Assembly (NCBI GenBank): GCA_019426215.1
Contig: CM033408.1
Span: 11,163,077-11,227,076, forward strand
Direction of reading: 5' to 3'
DNA length: 64,000 bases
Origin: Buddleja alternifolia
Lineage: Eukaryota > Streptophyta > Magnoliopsida > Lamiales > Scrophulariaceae
This document shows positions 22,330-32,327 of the stretch, one piece after another. The translations under genes and the position numbers were made by a program. The notes below the pieces were generated by a model. That model was given only the letters and a program-made list of their open reading frames with translations, was not told the DNA's origin and made no database searches. Every line of letters begins with the position of its first letter. Positions within the stretch are counted from its first letter, which is position 1.

Positions 22330-25300
22330 TTACACCATACCAAAAGCGCATTGGAAAATGTATTGTGCCAATTCGCCACGTACTTCATCAAGTTGCTCTA
22401 TAGAGTAAGTGACGTATTGACAATCAGGAAAGTACTGCACGATAGAGATTGAAAACACGACAAAGGTTTAATAACTTATAAAGGGAAATTAGAATTTGAT
22501 GATGAGTATTAATTAGGATTATGCATACCGCTGGTGGGATTGTAGATTCTCCGTGGCTAATAATATCCTTCATGAGTTTCATAACAAAGAAGCCACAATC
22601 TTTGTCGTTTAACTGCATGGGGCACTACAAAATTGAAATCAAAAATTGTATTAGAACAATAACGTTTATACGAGTAATCTCTCGAAAATATAAAATTACA
22701 CTAACCTTTATAGAAGTCCATTTACAGGCCATTTTTTTGGATTTGGCCTTTTGGGTGTTACGATTTGCACGAGACATCAACACAGCATTGTTAAAAACAT
22801 CAAAAAACAAGGAAAGATGTCAATATCAAGCAAATATACATGTCAAATCTAGGAAGATATATACACTTTAAAATTAATATTAAATATAATGAATACATTG
22901 ATTAAATGAAAAACTTACTGATTAATTGTTTCTTTCATATCAGGTCGGTTGTTCGAATCAACGTGCAAAGAATTCAGATAATAAACGATCTCTTTAGTTG
23001 GATCAATCACAAGAAACACCCAATGTCCCCTAAATTAAAAAGCATTCAAAAGATAAGTTCAAAATTAGTTTTGCGTACGTAACAAATTTTACAAAATAAA
23101 GTTAGGTGTTTAGTAACTCACCCGGTGTTGTAAGGCGCAATAAACAACTTCCCATCTGCGCAATCTTTCATGGCATTTGTTATATATTGCGCTTGTACGA
23201 TACGCTGAGAGGGAGTAATACCTGCTCCCGCAGCTATAGTATGTGGGCTAAGGAACCCGAAATTATTTGTTTTCTCTTCGGGGACCACGTACTTAGCCCA
23301 CAAACACCTAAATTGAGCATAAAATAAATTTGAACAAGAAAATAAACATAGTTCAAATTAATGTAGTAAAATAATTTAAAAACTAACTTTTTTTAATTCA
23401 TATTTAAAAACTTACTTGATGTAAACTGAAATGATAGAGACTCCTATTTGTTCTTTGCGCAAAAAATGATAGATCTCCTCCCGCCCAAGATACTCTTGAT
23501 AGGGTTCGTTATTATAGATTGCCTCGGGAATGTCTACAGCGATCAATTGTTCAATAGGCATTATTTGCAGATACCTTTCAAGAGTTACAAGTGGCTGAGG
23601 GAGTTGATCAGCTGTTACGTCTGTTGCTCTGTCATCTTCACGGGAAGGGTTGGCCACAGGAGGTGTTCGTTTGATAGCTGAGTGCTTCGTCATCTCTGAT
23701 TTATGTTTTCCAACTGATGATTTGGATTTTCCAAGAGACTATTTAAGCAAATAAAACCAACATGAATGTTACAAACCAAAGTATAGTTAGTAACCTTAAA
23801 CAATTGTTATAATTTATTAATGGCTAGGTATTAATAATTACGTACCGATGCATCACTGACAGTGACAAAACTCTTAGGCCAAGCAACAATGTATCCCACA
23901 GCCTCAGAAACTGTGAACACTCCTACATCAGCGAGAGGGACTGGTAGGGGTGCAATATCTTCAATTGCAATGTCAATCATCACTTTCACAAGGTGGGTGG
24001 GTAATGGAAGTGTATGCAGCGTTCTATCATCTGGTCGATTGTACATTTGTCCTTTAGCCACCAAACGATAAGACGGTGTTGAAAGTGACAATTGACATGG
24101 TGCCACAACCTACATATATATATATATATATATATACCATTATATTAGAAAAATTTGTGTATTTTAATGAATTGGAAGTTATACGATCACTTAATAATTT
24201 CATATCATTACCTGAGGAAGGTTCTTAACTGGATCTGGGCAGCTATCTTTCAAAGAAACCGCCTCATCTTCATGTGGCTGTTGCGACCCAGACGCCTTAT
24301 GCTCGTCAAACTCGCGTCGCAATGAGGATAGTGATGCAGTGAGCATGTGCACCATGTTTTTCAAGTTATCAATCTCCTCATCTTTAGAAGGCTTTTTGTC
24401 AATAAAATAGTGTTTTTGTGATACCCCAAAGCCTACTCCCCTAACGCGACCCGAATGCTCCTTCTTGCTAAGAGCATTAGCCAATATATTATTCCGGGTC
24501 CTCTCGCTTCCACTATTGCTACCCTCTTGTGATAAGCACTCCTGTAATAATACATTTAAAAATTAGTGAACTTTGCTCTTATAAAAAAATTTCAAAAAAA
24601 ACATACAACACATGGTATAGCTAAAATTGCAAATAACTCACAATTTCATGCACTACTCTTTTAACATTGACATTATCAATGTTATGTTGGCTGTCAGAAT
24701 GTGCAATCCTCCACACGAGTGCTCGTGTCACGTCTGAGGGGTCTGACCGAACTTCCTTTCTTTTTCCCATCTCTATTATGATTAAATATATATATATATA
24801 TATATATTAACAAGGAATTTTTATTAGAAAACTTGTAATGATTCACTGTTAAACGAACTACATACCTCAATTTGCTCTAGTTGAGCATATCCAACACGTG
24901 ATTTCCTATAGGGATATTCAGGGTCCTTTGCTCTTTCCTGATTGTCCCTACTTAATTGTTGTTCATTACATAATCAAAGCATTACTCAATGTTCATATAA
25001 ACGCAATATGCAACAAATGAAATCGTAAATTCAAATAATTACCAGGAAAGGTTCACTTTTTCGTATATGTAAAAACGCTGTCCAATCTTCTTGAGATATA
25101 TTATATTTTTGGGGTGGGCTGGAATTAATATTCCCATTATCATCCACTACCCACACTCTGCTCAAGAAGCTCCTGAAGTTTCGCGCTAGCTTTCCAGCTT
25201 CGGCCATGACAAATTTGTGTCTACTTTCTTCAATATCAAAGGCCAACTATGAAAAACAAACAACAAAGTATATATGAAATCATAATTTTGAGAAAATTGA

Positions 25301-26261
25301 ATAAACAAAAAATACATTAACCAATTAATTAGAAACATGATAATAACCAACTTACAGCTATTTCATTCCAAATTGCTGATTTTGTTGCTTCCGAGACGTG
25401 TCGCCAATCACTGATGGTAATCGGCACCCTGTCACGAGCTATGACTCCAATGTAACCAACAAATGTTGATTTATTTGGGTCAATTGGTTGGCCATTCCGA
25501 TTCCAGTCGACTGGTAGCTTTAAGCCTTTACTTCTGGCATTTATGACTTTTTTCATTGCAGCGATACCTCTACGTATCTCACTTTCAACACGTTTGTTTG
25601 CAGCAGCCCCAGAATCCATCGACCTACAGAAGCCAAAAATACAGAATTTAGATTCATATACCAAATATATAGTACCAAGTAACGCCACCATTATTTTAGA
25701 AAAAATTCGGCAGAGTAACGACGCAAATTTTTTTACTAAGTTCTTGACTTAATCTTCCCCCAAAATTGCAAATAACAAAACCAATCCATCAATTTTTTCA
25801 CAAAACCAATCAAATTTCACAAAACCATAAATGCATTAAACGATGTCAACAAAACAACACATATTGATCCAATCACGATACATAATCAAAATACATATCA
25901 ACAAACACGCTATACTCATGATATGTATTCAAATAATAATACTCGTTATCAAATAGAGAGAGCGAGAGAGAAGAAGCTTACGGTGGTGGTCGTGGTAGTG
26001 GTGAAGGGGGCGGTGGTGGTCGTAGAGGATGAGGAGAGAGCGGCTGTGGCTGTGGCGGTGGTGGTGGTGGTGCCGGTATACAATATTGACCTACAAAAGC
26101 CAAAAATACAGAAGTTAGTTTCATTATGCAACAACATAATTTTTCAATTCATAAACTAACAAGAGACGCCCTGACTCATACACTAACAAATACTTATATG
26201 AAGAAAAGTTTAGGAAATAAGTATATCATATAATTATCACATAAGTTCAAATACCTTTCAT
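22330..26261 (-). pseudogene. CACTA accessory gene: Transposase_24, DUF8039-like and Ulp1 protease, 14 exons
   Basis: Minus-strand exons by GT-AG signals: 26255-26261, 25982-26090, 25356-25623, 25043-25246, about 24866-24949, 24642-24770, 24212-24541, 23846-24109, 23416-23738, 23122-23307, 22919-23029, 22706-22787, 22529-22624, 22330-22434. Phases fit at all joins except exon 4/5, giving about 765 residues. A proline-rich N-terminus (about 4-38) is followed by Transposase_24 (about 40-267), a coiled coil (exon 7), a DUF8039-like domain (exon 8) and an Ulp1/C48 protease with His637 (HWVFLVID), Asn654 where Asp is usual (YYLNSL), Gln703 and Cys709 (QLNDKDCGFF). The exon 12 acceptor AG is AA here (22788), though intact in copy B. 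Such proteins act with the CACTA transposase; the SUMO-protease role is inferred. Confidence 0.8.
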
Positions 26262-27374
26262 CGTTTTCTTTTTATCTTTGACTTAGTAGTCTTTTGCTTC
26301 CCCCCAGTACGACCCTTTTGTTTAGTACGTCGACGAACAAATGGATTAATCCATATCCCCTCTTGGTGATCTTGTCGCATATACAATTCATCATCACTGA
26401 TATCCAAGTCACCATCACTATCAGTGGCTTGTGAATCACGTAAGATAGGATTTTCTCCATCATCATCACTATATGAACTATCATCCTCCATACAAGTATT
26501 TTTGTTTGCCGATAAAACAATTGACCACCTCTTATCAATAGGATTGGTGACAAAAAACACTTGCGTAGCTTGTGATGCCAAAATGAAAGGTTCATCTTTG
26601 TAACCCACCCTCTCAAGGTCTACTCGAGTAAAGCCTATTTCACTATTATCGACACCATTTTTATTGCTAGCCCACCTACACCCAAATACAGGCACCCGAA
26701 ACCAACTATAATCCATCTCCCATATATGTTCAATCACCCCATAATATGATAAATGAGCATAGATAGGGTTATTATCTCTCGCAATTGAGATATGCATTGC
26801 ATGAGCTACAAGACTCAACCCATTATTCTGCATTGTACTCCATTCATCTTGGTCTTTTGTATACAATGTACGACCATTTATACAATAACCTGAATGACAA
26901 AATACAAGTCTGCCCGGTCCCATCGACAACCGTGCCAATTTATCTGAAACTAAAAGTGGATTCTCGTTCTGTTTCTCGTGAATATGCTTTTGGAACTAAT
27001 CAGAGAAACTCTTATTATGCTCTCTTGAAATCCAACTCTCATTTTTATTGGGATTTAACCTCCTAAGTTGATCCTTGTGCTCTTGAACATATGGCTCAAC
27101 CTCATCGGTGTTGTGGAGCACATATAGGTGTGCCTGATCCCTTTGTGTGCAAGGAACACTAACTAATTGTTTTCCAAGTACGCTTTCTCCTTCTGTTCTC
27201 CCTCCAAAAACATGAGACTTTGGAAGCTCTGCAACGTTAGAATCTTTCACATATTCTGTGCAAAATGTAATTGCTTCATCAACTATGTACCGTTCAACAA
27301 TGCAACCTTCCGGTAGACTATGATTTTTCACGTAGCCTTTTAATACCTTCATATAACGCTCAGCCAGATATATA
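26258..27374 (-). pseudogene. CACTA transposase gene (TNPD-like), C-terminal fragment
   Basis: The remaining protein starts in a DUF4218-type segment (ERYMKVLKGYVKN, then EGCIVERYIVDEAI). It runs through the QAHLYVLHNTDEV region and a DUF4216-type segment (the MGPGRLVFCHSGYCINGRTL region, then STMQNNGLSLVAHA) to an acidic then Lys/Arg-rich tail ending KIKRKR. One stop (26996-26998, TAG for Trp) interrupts it. The upstream part, including the Transposase_21 catalytic domain, is missing because the fold-back element begins at 27375. Its TGA overlaps the ATG of the downstream accessory gene as ATGA. Confidence 0.85.
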
Positions 27375-27795
27375 CACTACTACAAAAAGAGCCTATTACA
27401 GCGCCCCAATTACAGCGATTTTTCGAAAATCCCTGAACAGAGGGGTCTATTACAGCGGTTCGTGAAAGAACCGCTGTAATAGGTAAAACGCGGCACCTAT
27501 TACAGAGGTTCTTTCATGAACCACTGTAATAGGTGCCAAGCCTATTACAACGGTTCTATAGAGAACCGCTGTAATAGGCCTTTTACAGTGGTCCGGACCG
27601 GTTACAGCGGTTTTCCAATAAACCGCTATAATTGACCAGATACAGCGATTTTTCAAAAAACCGCTATAACAGGTCCCCGGCGAAACCCTATTACAGCTGT
27701 TCACCAAAAAACCGTTGTAATAGACCCCTCCGTTCAGCGGTTTTCTAAAAACCGCTGTAATAGGTGCGCTGTAATAGTGTATTTTTGTAGTAGTG
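27375..27795. mobile_element. 421-bp fold-back CACTA-type element serving as right terminus
   Basis: It has CACTACTACAAAAA at 27375 and the inverse TTTTTGTAGTAGTG ending at 27795, so it carries a complete pair of terminal repeats. The interior is an array of TATTACAGCGGTT and AACCGCTGTAATA arms, related to but distinct from the TATAGCGG arms at the left end. On its left is a transposase exon; on its right is the TAA duplication and Copia-2. It probably entered the transposase gene as a small non-autonomous element and then supplied a new right end. Confidence 0.75.
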
Positions 27796-27798
27796 TAA

Positions 27799-29082
27799 GA
27801 TACCAAATCAATCTTTGGTTTATTCCAAGCCTACTACGTTTTCTTTGTATAGTATTCGGAGAACACTCATTCTGGACATTAAGGTAATACAATCCATTTA
27901 TTAAAGAAGCATAGCCTACTAATTTATTACCATAATAAATATTGCATCGTTCATCAATAAAATGGAAAGTGTAACTAAGTTTAACTAAAACGGGAATAGA
28001 AATAATGTTTTTAAGCCCATTAGGCAAAACTAAAACATTATCCAGAAATAGTATATGTCCAGAATTAAGAAATAATGAGGCAGATCCAATTTCAGTAGCT
28101 GCAATGCTTTGCCCGCTGCCTACTCTTATCTTTACCTCATCAGGGCTCAGCTTCCTACTTCTTTCCAGATTCTGATTCACACAACATACATGAGTATTAG
28201 CTCCTGAATCAAGAACCCATGAAGAGGAAAAATTGGTAATAGAGAAATTAGTTTTAAAAACATAAAGTTCTTTACCTTTCGCTCGTATGTTAGGACAGTC
28301 TCTTCTCCAGTGGCCTAGCTCACCACAGCATAAGCATCTGTTTTGACTTCTAGCCCTCTTATTTCTCCTTCAGCGTGCTTTGTTGCAAGTCGTGCTGGAT
28401 GCCCCTTCCTCTAAATGGTCATTATTATTCCTTCTTCCATCCAATGGATTAGGAAAAGTATTACCATTGGGATGTTCCATTTGTCCGCCTTTATTTATTT
28501 CTGAGCAACTTTGAGTTTTTCTAATAGGTCAGCTAAAGAACACTAAATGCCATTCATGTCAAAGTGTATGACGAAGTAATAGAACGAATCAGGGAGCGAC
28601 AGTAGGATGAGATCAACTTGGAGATATAGGTCCATGTAGAAGTTTAAAGGTTTTAGTTTTTCTATCATGGTCATCATTTTGAAAACGTGTTCTCCAACAT
28701 CCTCTCCTTCAGTCATTTTAGTTCAGAAGAGATCCCTTGAAATGAAATATCTAGAGGTCCTACCGCGTTCTTCGAACAGCTCATCCAGATGCAGGATAAT
28801 GTCTCTTACATTATCCATCTTATCATGGGACCTTTGCAACTCTATGCACATCGAGCTTAAAATGTACACCCTTGCTCTATGGTTATCACAGCAACAATCC
28901 CAACGAGCCAGGCGAACTTCATCACCCTCGTCGTTTCCAGGAATGGGAGGAGGACCAATTTCCAGTACATAGTCTATGGATTCACTGCTAAGGACCATCC
29001 TCAGCTTTGTGAGCCATTCTATGTAGTTCGGACCAGTGGGAATTGTGTTTTCCATCAATTTTGAAAGTGGTTTGGGAGACAT
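27799..29082 (-). pseudogene. Copia-2 gag, protease and start of integrase
   Basis: The minus-strand ATG at 29080-29082 opens gag (MSPKPLSKLMENTIPTGPNY). The frame is continuous to about 28723, then shifts. The zinc knuckle CLCCGELGHWRRDC (about 28300-28345) is intact. The protease keeps WVLDSGA (about 28195). The integrase zinc-binding segment is cut at 27798 by the CACTA insertion and resumes at 21688. It is better preserved in the knuckle and protease than Copia-1 or Copia-3, but gag is frameshifted. Confidence 0.88.
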
Positions 29083-29294
29083 AATTAAATTTGAGAGAGA
29101 GAGAAATAACTACAGGAAATAAACCAGACTTTATTAGACTTGTGTAACTAAACTAAAACCAAGTTTAAAATCAAGGATTTCGACTTATAACTTGGCTCCC
29201 ACTACATTTTTCGAGATTCACACTCCCACTGTGAAAAACGGAAGTGATCATTGCAATGTACTTCGTGGTGGGAATTGATTTCTTTAATTAATCT

Positions 29295-29871
29295 AATGGA
29301 TGGAAACCCTTTAAAGATATTTCGTCCATTATTTAATTAAAGTGATGTCCAACATCAATCTATTCAATAGATGGTTCAATCTTCTTTTTCCCATAATCCA
29401 CCAAAACCGCAACCCTTTAACGATTTATAGGTTTTGCGGATTATCTAAGTTTACTCCCACTAACTCCTCATAATCTAACATTTGAATTTCACCTTGCAAC
29501 CCTTTAACGATATTTGGGGTGAAATATGTCTCGATTAAGGCATCTAATGCACTTAATAAAATTCTAGAATTAAATCTTGATATACGACCCCCACTTACTG
29601 GGAAGATGCCATATACTAGGTTTAATACTTGATTTTATTAAGTTTAATGGAGGGAAAGGATGCCTAGCACCCCTTACCAACTTAGTATAATTTTTGCTTG
29701 GGAGAATTCATGTTCTAAACATTTATCTAAGTCTCACTTTGCACATTATTCAATTTATATAGTGGCTATTGATAACATACATGCTTCATACAAGTAATGA
29801 ACATGCATCGAAAGCAATAAATCAACACATATGTCCATGGGCTTTATCTAGAGGGCCCAAGCCAATGGGCC
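29295..29871 (-). promoter_or_regulatory. five-hairpin RNA module in the Copia-2 leader
   Basis: Plus-strand arms: H1 GGCCCA 29854-29859 with TGGGCC 29866-29871, six-base loop. H2 TATACG 29581-29586 with CATATA 29610-29615 (one G-U pair). H3 ATTTCACC 29486-29493 with GGTGAAAT 29518-29525. H4 ATAATCC 29393-29399 with GGATTAT 29438-29444, plus inner AAAACC/GGTTTT. H5 AATGGA 29295-29300 with TCCATT 29325-29330. The H3 and H5 loops are both 24 bases and share ATATC.TTAAAGGGTT in the RNA sense. H5 ends 213 bases before the gag ATG. Confidence 0.75.
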
Positions 29872-30559
29872 ATCATTAAAAAAGAAAAAGAAAAATCAGC
29901 CTAGCTATTCTTCGTGGGCTCCAAGCTTCTCTTATTTTGGATTGATCTCCTCTTGAAAGGCCTATTCTATTTCTATCTTTTACATGAGATTATTTAACAA
30001 CCTATACATAATTCTAGAAATAAATAAACGGGCTCAATTCTGGCCCTTACAACCCATAAAAGGAAATACAATCAAAAGAAATAACCTAAGCCCATGGACA
30101 ATGTCACCATCATATAATACATGCTCGCAAAAAATAAAACAATTATGTTGGTGATTAAGTTAATATTTAATTAGTCCAACTAATTAACTTGCTCAATAAA
30201 ATTCCAAATTTTATTGATAATCATGAATAAGCCATTTAGTGAGAATCTTTAATTTAAATAAATAACTTAATTAAAAAGTTCTCCAAGAACCATTAATTAA
30301 TTATTTCACTTAAATTATTAATATTCAATAAAACAATTTGGGCTTGATTTCATAAAACATAAATTACCAACCATTGACATATTTAATTTTAATTAATTAG
30401 GCCCAAATTAATTTATTGAAGAGTCCATAATTTTAATTAAAACCATTTGAGCTTATTTAATTAAATCTGGGTCATCATCCTTTTGACCCACCCGGAAATT
30501 AAAATAGTTCAAAACCAATTTATTTAAAAAATTGGACCCGAGGAAAAATAACCCGACCC

Positions 30560-30815
30560 ATTAGGACTTGGATCATGGACCCAGGCCCACGTGCTCTGGG
30601 TGCACGACACGACGTGTGTCGTGCGCCCAGCGCAAGGCTTAAGCCTGGCCGCGCGGCCAAGCGCCTTGTGCCCAGCACACGGCGCGGCCAGGCCCCATGA
30701 CACGACGTCGTGCGCCTAGCGCACGACGTCGAGCACACAGTGTGTACATATGCGTACGCTGTGCACACAGCGGGTGGCCCAAAGGCCTCCTGCTGTGCAC
30801 ACAACGTGCGTTATC
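30560..30815 (-). promoter_or_regulatory. GC-rich palindrome cluster in the Copia-2 leader
   Basis: It contains a 9-bp stem-loop (GCACGACAC 30602-30610 with GTGTCGTGC 30616-30624). Three perfect 12-base palindromes follow: AGGCTTAAGCCT at 30635, GGCCGCGCGGCC at 30647 and CACGACGTCGTG at 30701. Self-complementary palindromes of this kind could promote RNA dimerisation; that is inference. It lies about 190-440 bases after the primer site. Confidence 0.65.
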
Positions 30816-30996
30816 TACGCGCCCGATTCTCACAAAAATTAGATTTTTCAATTCATAAGCCATCATACTACAACATACATGAATTAAACGCAGGAAAATC
30901 ATGGATTATCATCACGAAAAACATATTCAAAACATGCCTCAAAAAATGCGAAAAACACATAATCACGTAATCAATTAAATACAGAAATCAGAGATT

Positions 30997-31009
30997 GGCT
31001 CTGATACCA
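30997..31009 (-). other. primer-binding site of Copia-2
   Basis: GGCTCTGATACCA on the plus strand (TGGTATCAGAGCC in element sense), one base from the LTR start at 31011. Confidence 0.92.
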
Positions 31010-31010
31010 C

Positions 31011-31188
31011 TGTTGGGAAAAATTGAATAAAATCAAAAACACAGTGGAAGAATAAGAGTTAAATCCCAGTGGCTCATCTCTATTTCTCGTATTTAAATTT
31101 GGTTTTACAAAATTAATTACCGTTCTCGCGTATGTTGAAATCTGAACCAGCTTTGCAATCCTTTTTTGAACAGCAAATCCGTCGCTGT
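31011..31188 (-). repeat. Copia-2 5' LTR, truncated to 178 bp
   Basis: It matches 7836 onward, from TGTTGGGAAAAATTG to CCGTCGCTGT, then stops abruptly. The missing part, including the promoter, would have driven the element. Confidence 0.88.
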
Positions 31189-32327
31189 ACACCCCCAAAC
31201 TTATCAATTGCTCGACCTCGAGCAATAAGAGCTATAAGGCAAGACCAACATTATTCAATGGGAGAAAACAAAACAACTAACTAACTCACTTTCGTGGAGT
31301 AAACGATTGCACTTAGCGGGTGCAACAAGCCTTTAAACCTTTGAGTTACCTCAAAGAACGAGTTATAGTCTCGTGAGGGTTTGCATAAGATATACCCACA
31401 AAATCTAGCAAATTTTCAATCCCAACCGAATCAACACATCTCAATATGATCAACAAGAATGAATGGCATAAAATCACCTTTTAAAGTTCACAAATATATA
31501 TATACATATCAACTACTTTTTTTCTCATGTGACACCAATACTTGAAAAGACTCTCTAGGGTGTAGTGAAAAATAAATCTAAGGTATTATAGTCGAGAGGC
31601 ATCCTTACCAATTTGGACATTAATCCCATATCTATCAACTTTCGATCAAACGCAAAGCACAAGAATTATAGAAAATTCATAGCCATTTAAATTTCATTAT
31701 CTCAAACATTTAACTTTCAATTCATATGAAATTTCCATTGAAACTTCATTAAGGCTAGATCATGTGCAATGTTTTATTCCATTAGGCTTTCTATGACACC
31801 CATGTAGCAAGCTTTAGACCAATGACTCCAAACTAGATAGTTTTGGGGCATTAAGTGTAGAGACACTCCTAGGATTTAATCACTCGAGTATCAAAGGCCA
31901 CGAAATAAAACTAGATCTTTTAAACAATTAACTTCTTTTGGCTTGAGCATAGCTCAAATTAGCATAATAGTACAATATATAGGTATGAAACTTTTCACCT
32001 CCAGTACGTATTAGCCTGACCACTTTTGGTCATACCAAATTCAACTTTTCAATTCATTGTTAGCATATAAAATTACTACTCAACTTTATAACTTTATGAG
32101 AAATCTAAGTTAATATTTTTGGGAATAATTCCTTAAGTGTCTCAAGATGGTTATCCTCTCAACTCCTCTACCTTCGATTTAAGTGCATTGTGATCATCTA
32201 AAGAATCAATTCTAGTCTAAGGTCCGTATGGGGTAGGGAGATGGACACTAGAAGAGTTTGGTACTTAGGTCTAAAACCTAGTTCCAACTCAAAGAAAGTT
32301 CTGACTTAAACCAGTTTGGACCCCGGG
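31189..32327 (-). mobile_element. Ty3-type element, 3' untranslated remnant
   Basis: In the minus sense it ends TAAGTTTGGGGGTGT, the polypurine tract typical of Athila/Tat-like elements, preceded by a perfect hairpin ATTGCTCGA/TCGAGCAAT (31207-31226). The LTR that should follow is gone and the Copia-2 LTR stub abuts instead. No coding frame remains. It may continue beyond Copia-3 at 42891. Confidence 0.6.

Larger units (their letters stand above)
21692..27795 (-). mobile_element. CACTA (En/Spm) DNA transposon, composite, copy A
   Basis: Ends are CACTACTACAGAAA (21692) and TTTTTGTAGTAGTG (27795), flanked by TAA on both sides (21689-21691 and 27796-27798). This is the three-base duplication usual for CACTA elements. 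The target is the Copia-2 pol gene, and removing the element plus one TAA restores the Copia-2 frame across the site. The 6104 bp hold subterminal hairpin repeats, an Ulp1-type gene, the 3' part of a transposase gene and, as the right end, a 421-bp fold-back element. The catalytic transposase domain is absent, so the element depends on transposase from elsewhere. Confidence 0.88.
29083..30996 (-). other. untranslated leader of Copia-2
   Basis: 1.9 kb between primer site and gag on the minus strand, without a credible frame. A GC-rich palindromic patch lies at its start (30560-30815) and the five-hairpin module at its end. The middle is AT-rich. Confidence 0.8.
7836..31188 (-). mobile_element. 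Copia-2 LTR retrotransposon, copy A, interrupted
   Basis: This is a minus-strand Ty1/copia element. From right to left it has a truncated 5' LTR (31011-31188), primer site (30997-31009), leader (29083-30996), gag/protease (27799-29082), a CACTA insertion (21692-27795), integrase/reverse transcriptase/RNase H (19099-21688), a polypurine tract, and a 3' LTR split by Copia-1 (7836-9036 and 18666-19083). LTR ends are TGTTGGG (plus strand) and TAACA. The right LTR is cut after 178 bases, so the target duplication cannot be tested. Confidence 0.85.

Noticed and set aside
22521..22871. Plus-strand frame of 116 codons, also at 60118
   Set aside because: It is antisense across Ulp1 exons and introns of the CACTA gene, and those exons explain the sequence.
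25949..26137. Frame encoding a threonine run
   Set aside because: This is the wrong reading frame of the GGT/CCA repeat exon. The proline frame joins in phase to the next exon.
27375..27795. Simple insertion of a small element into the transposase gene
   Set aside because: Its right flank is not transposase sequence but TAA plus Copia-2, so it acts as the terminus of the larger element.
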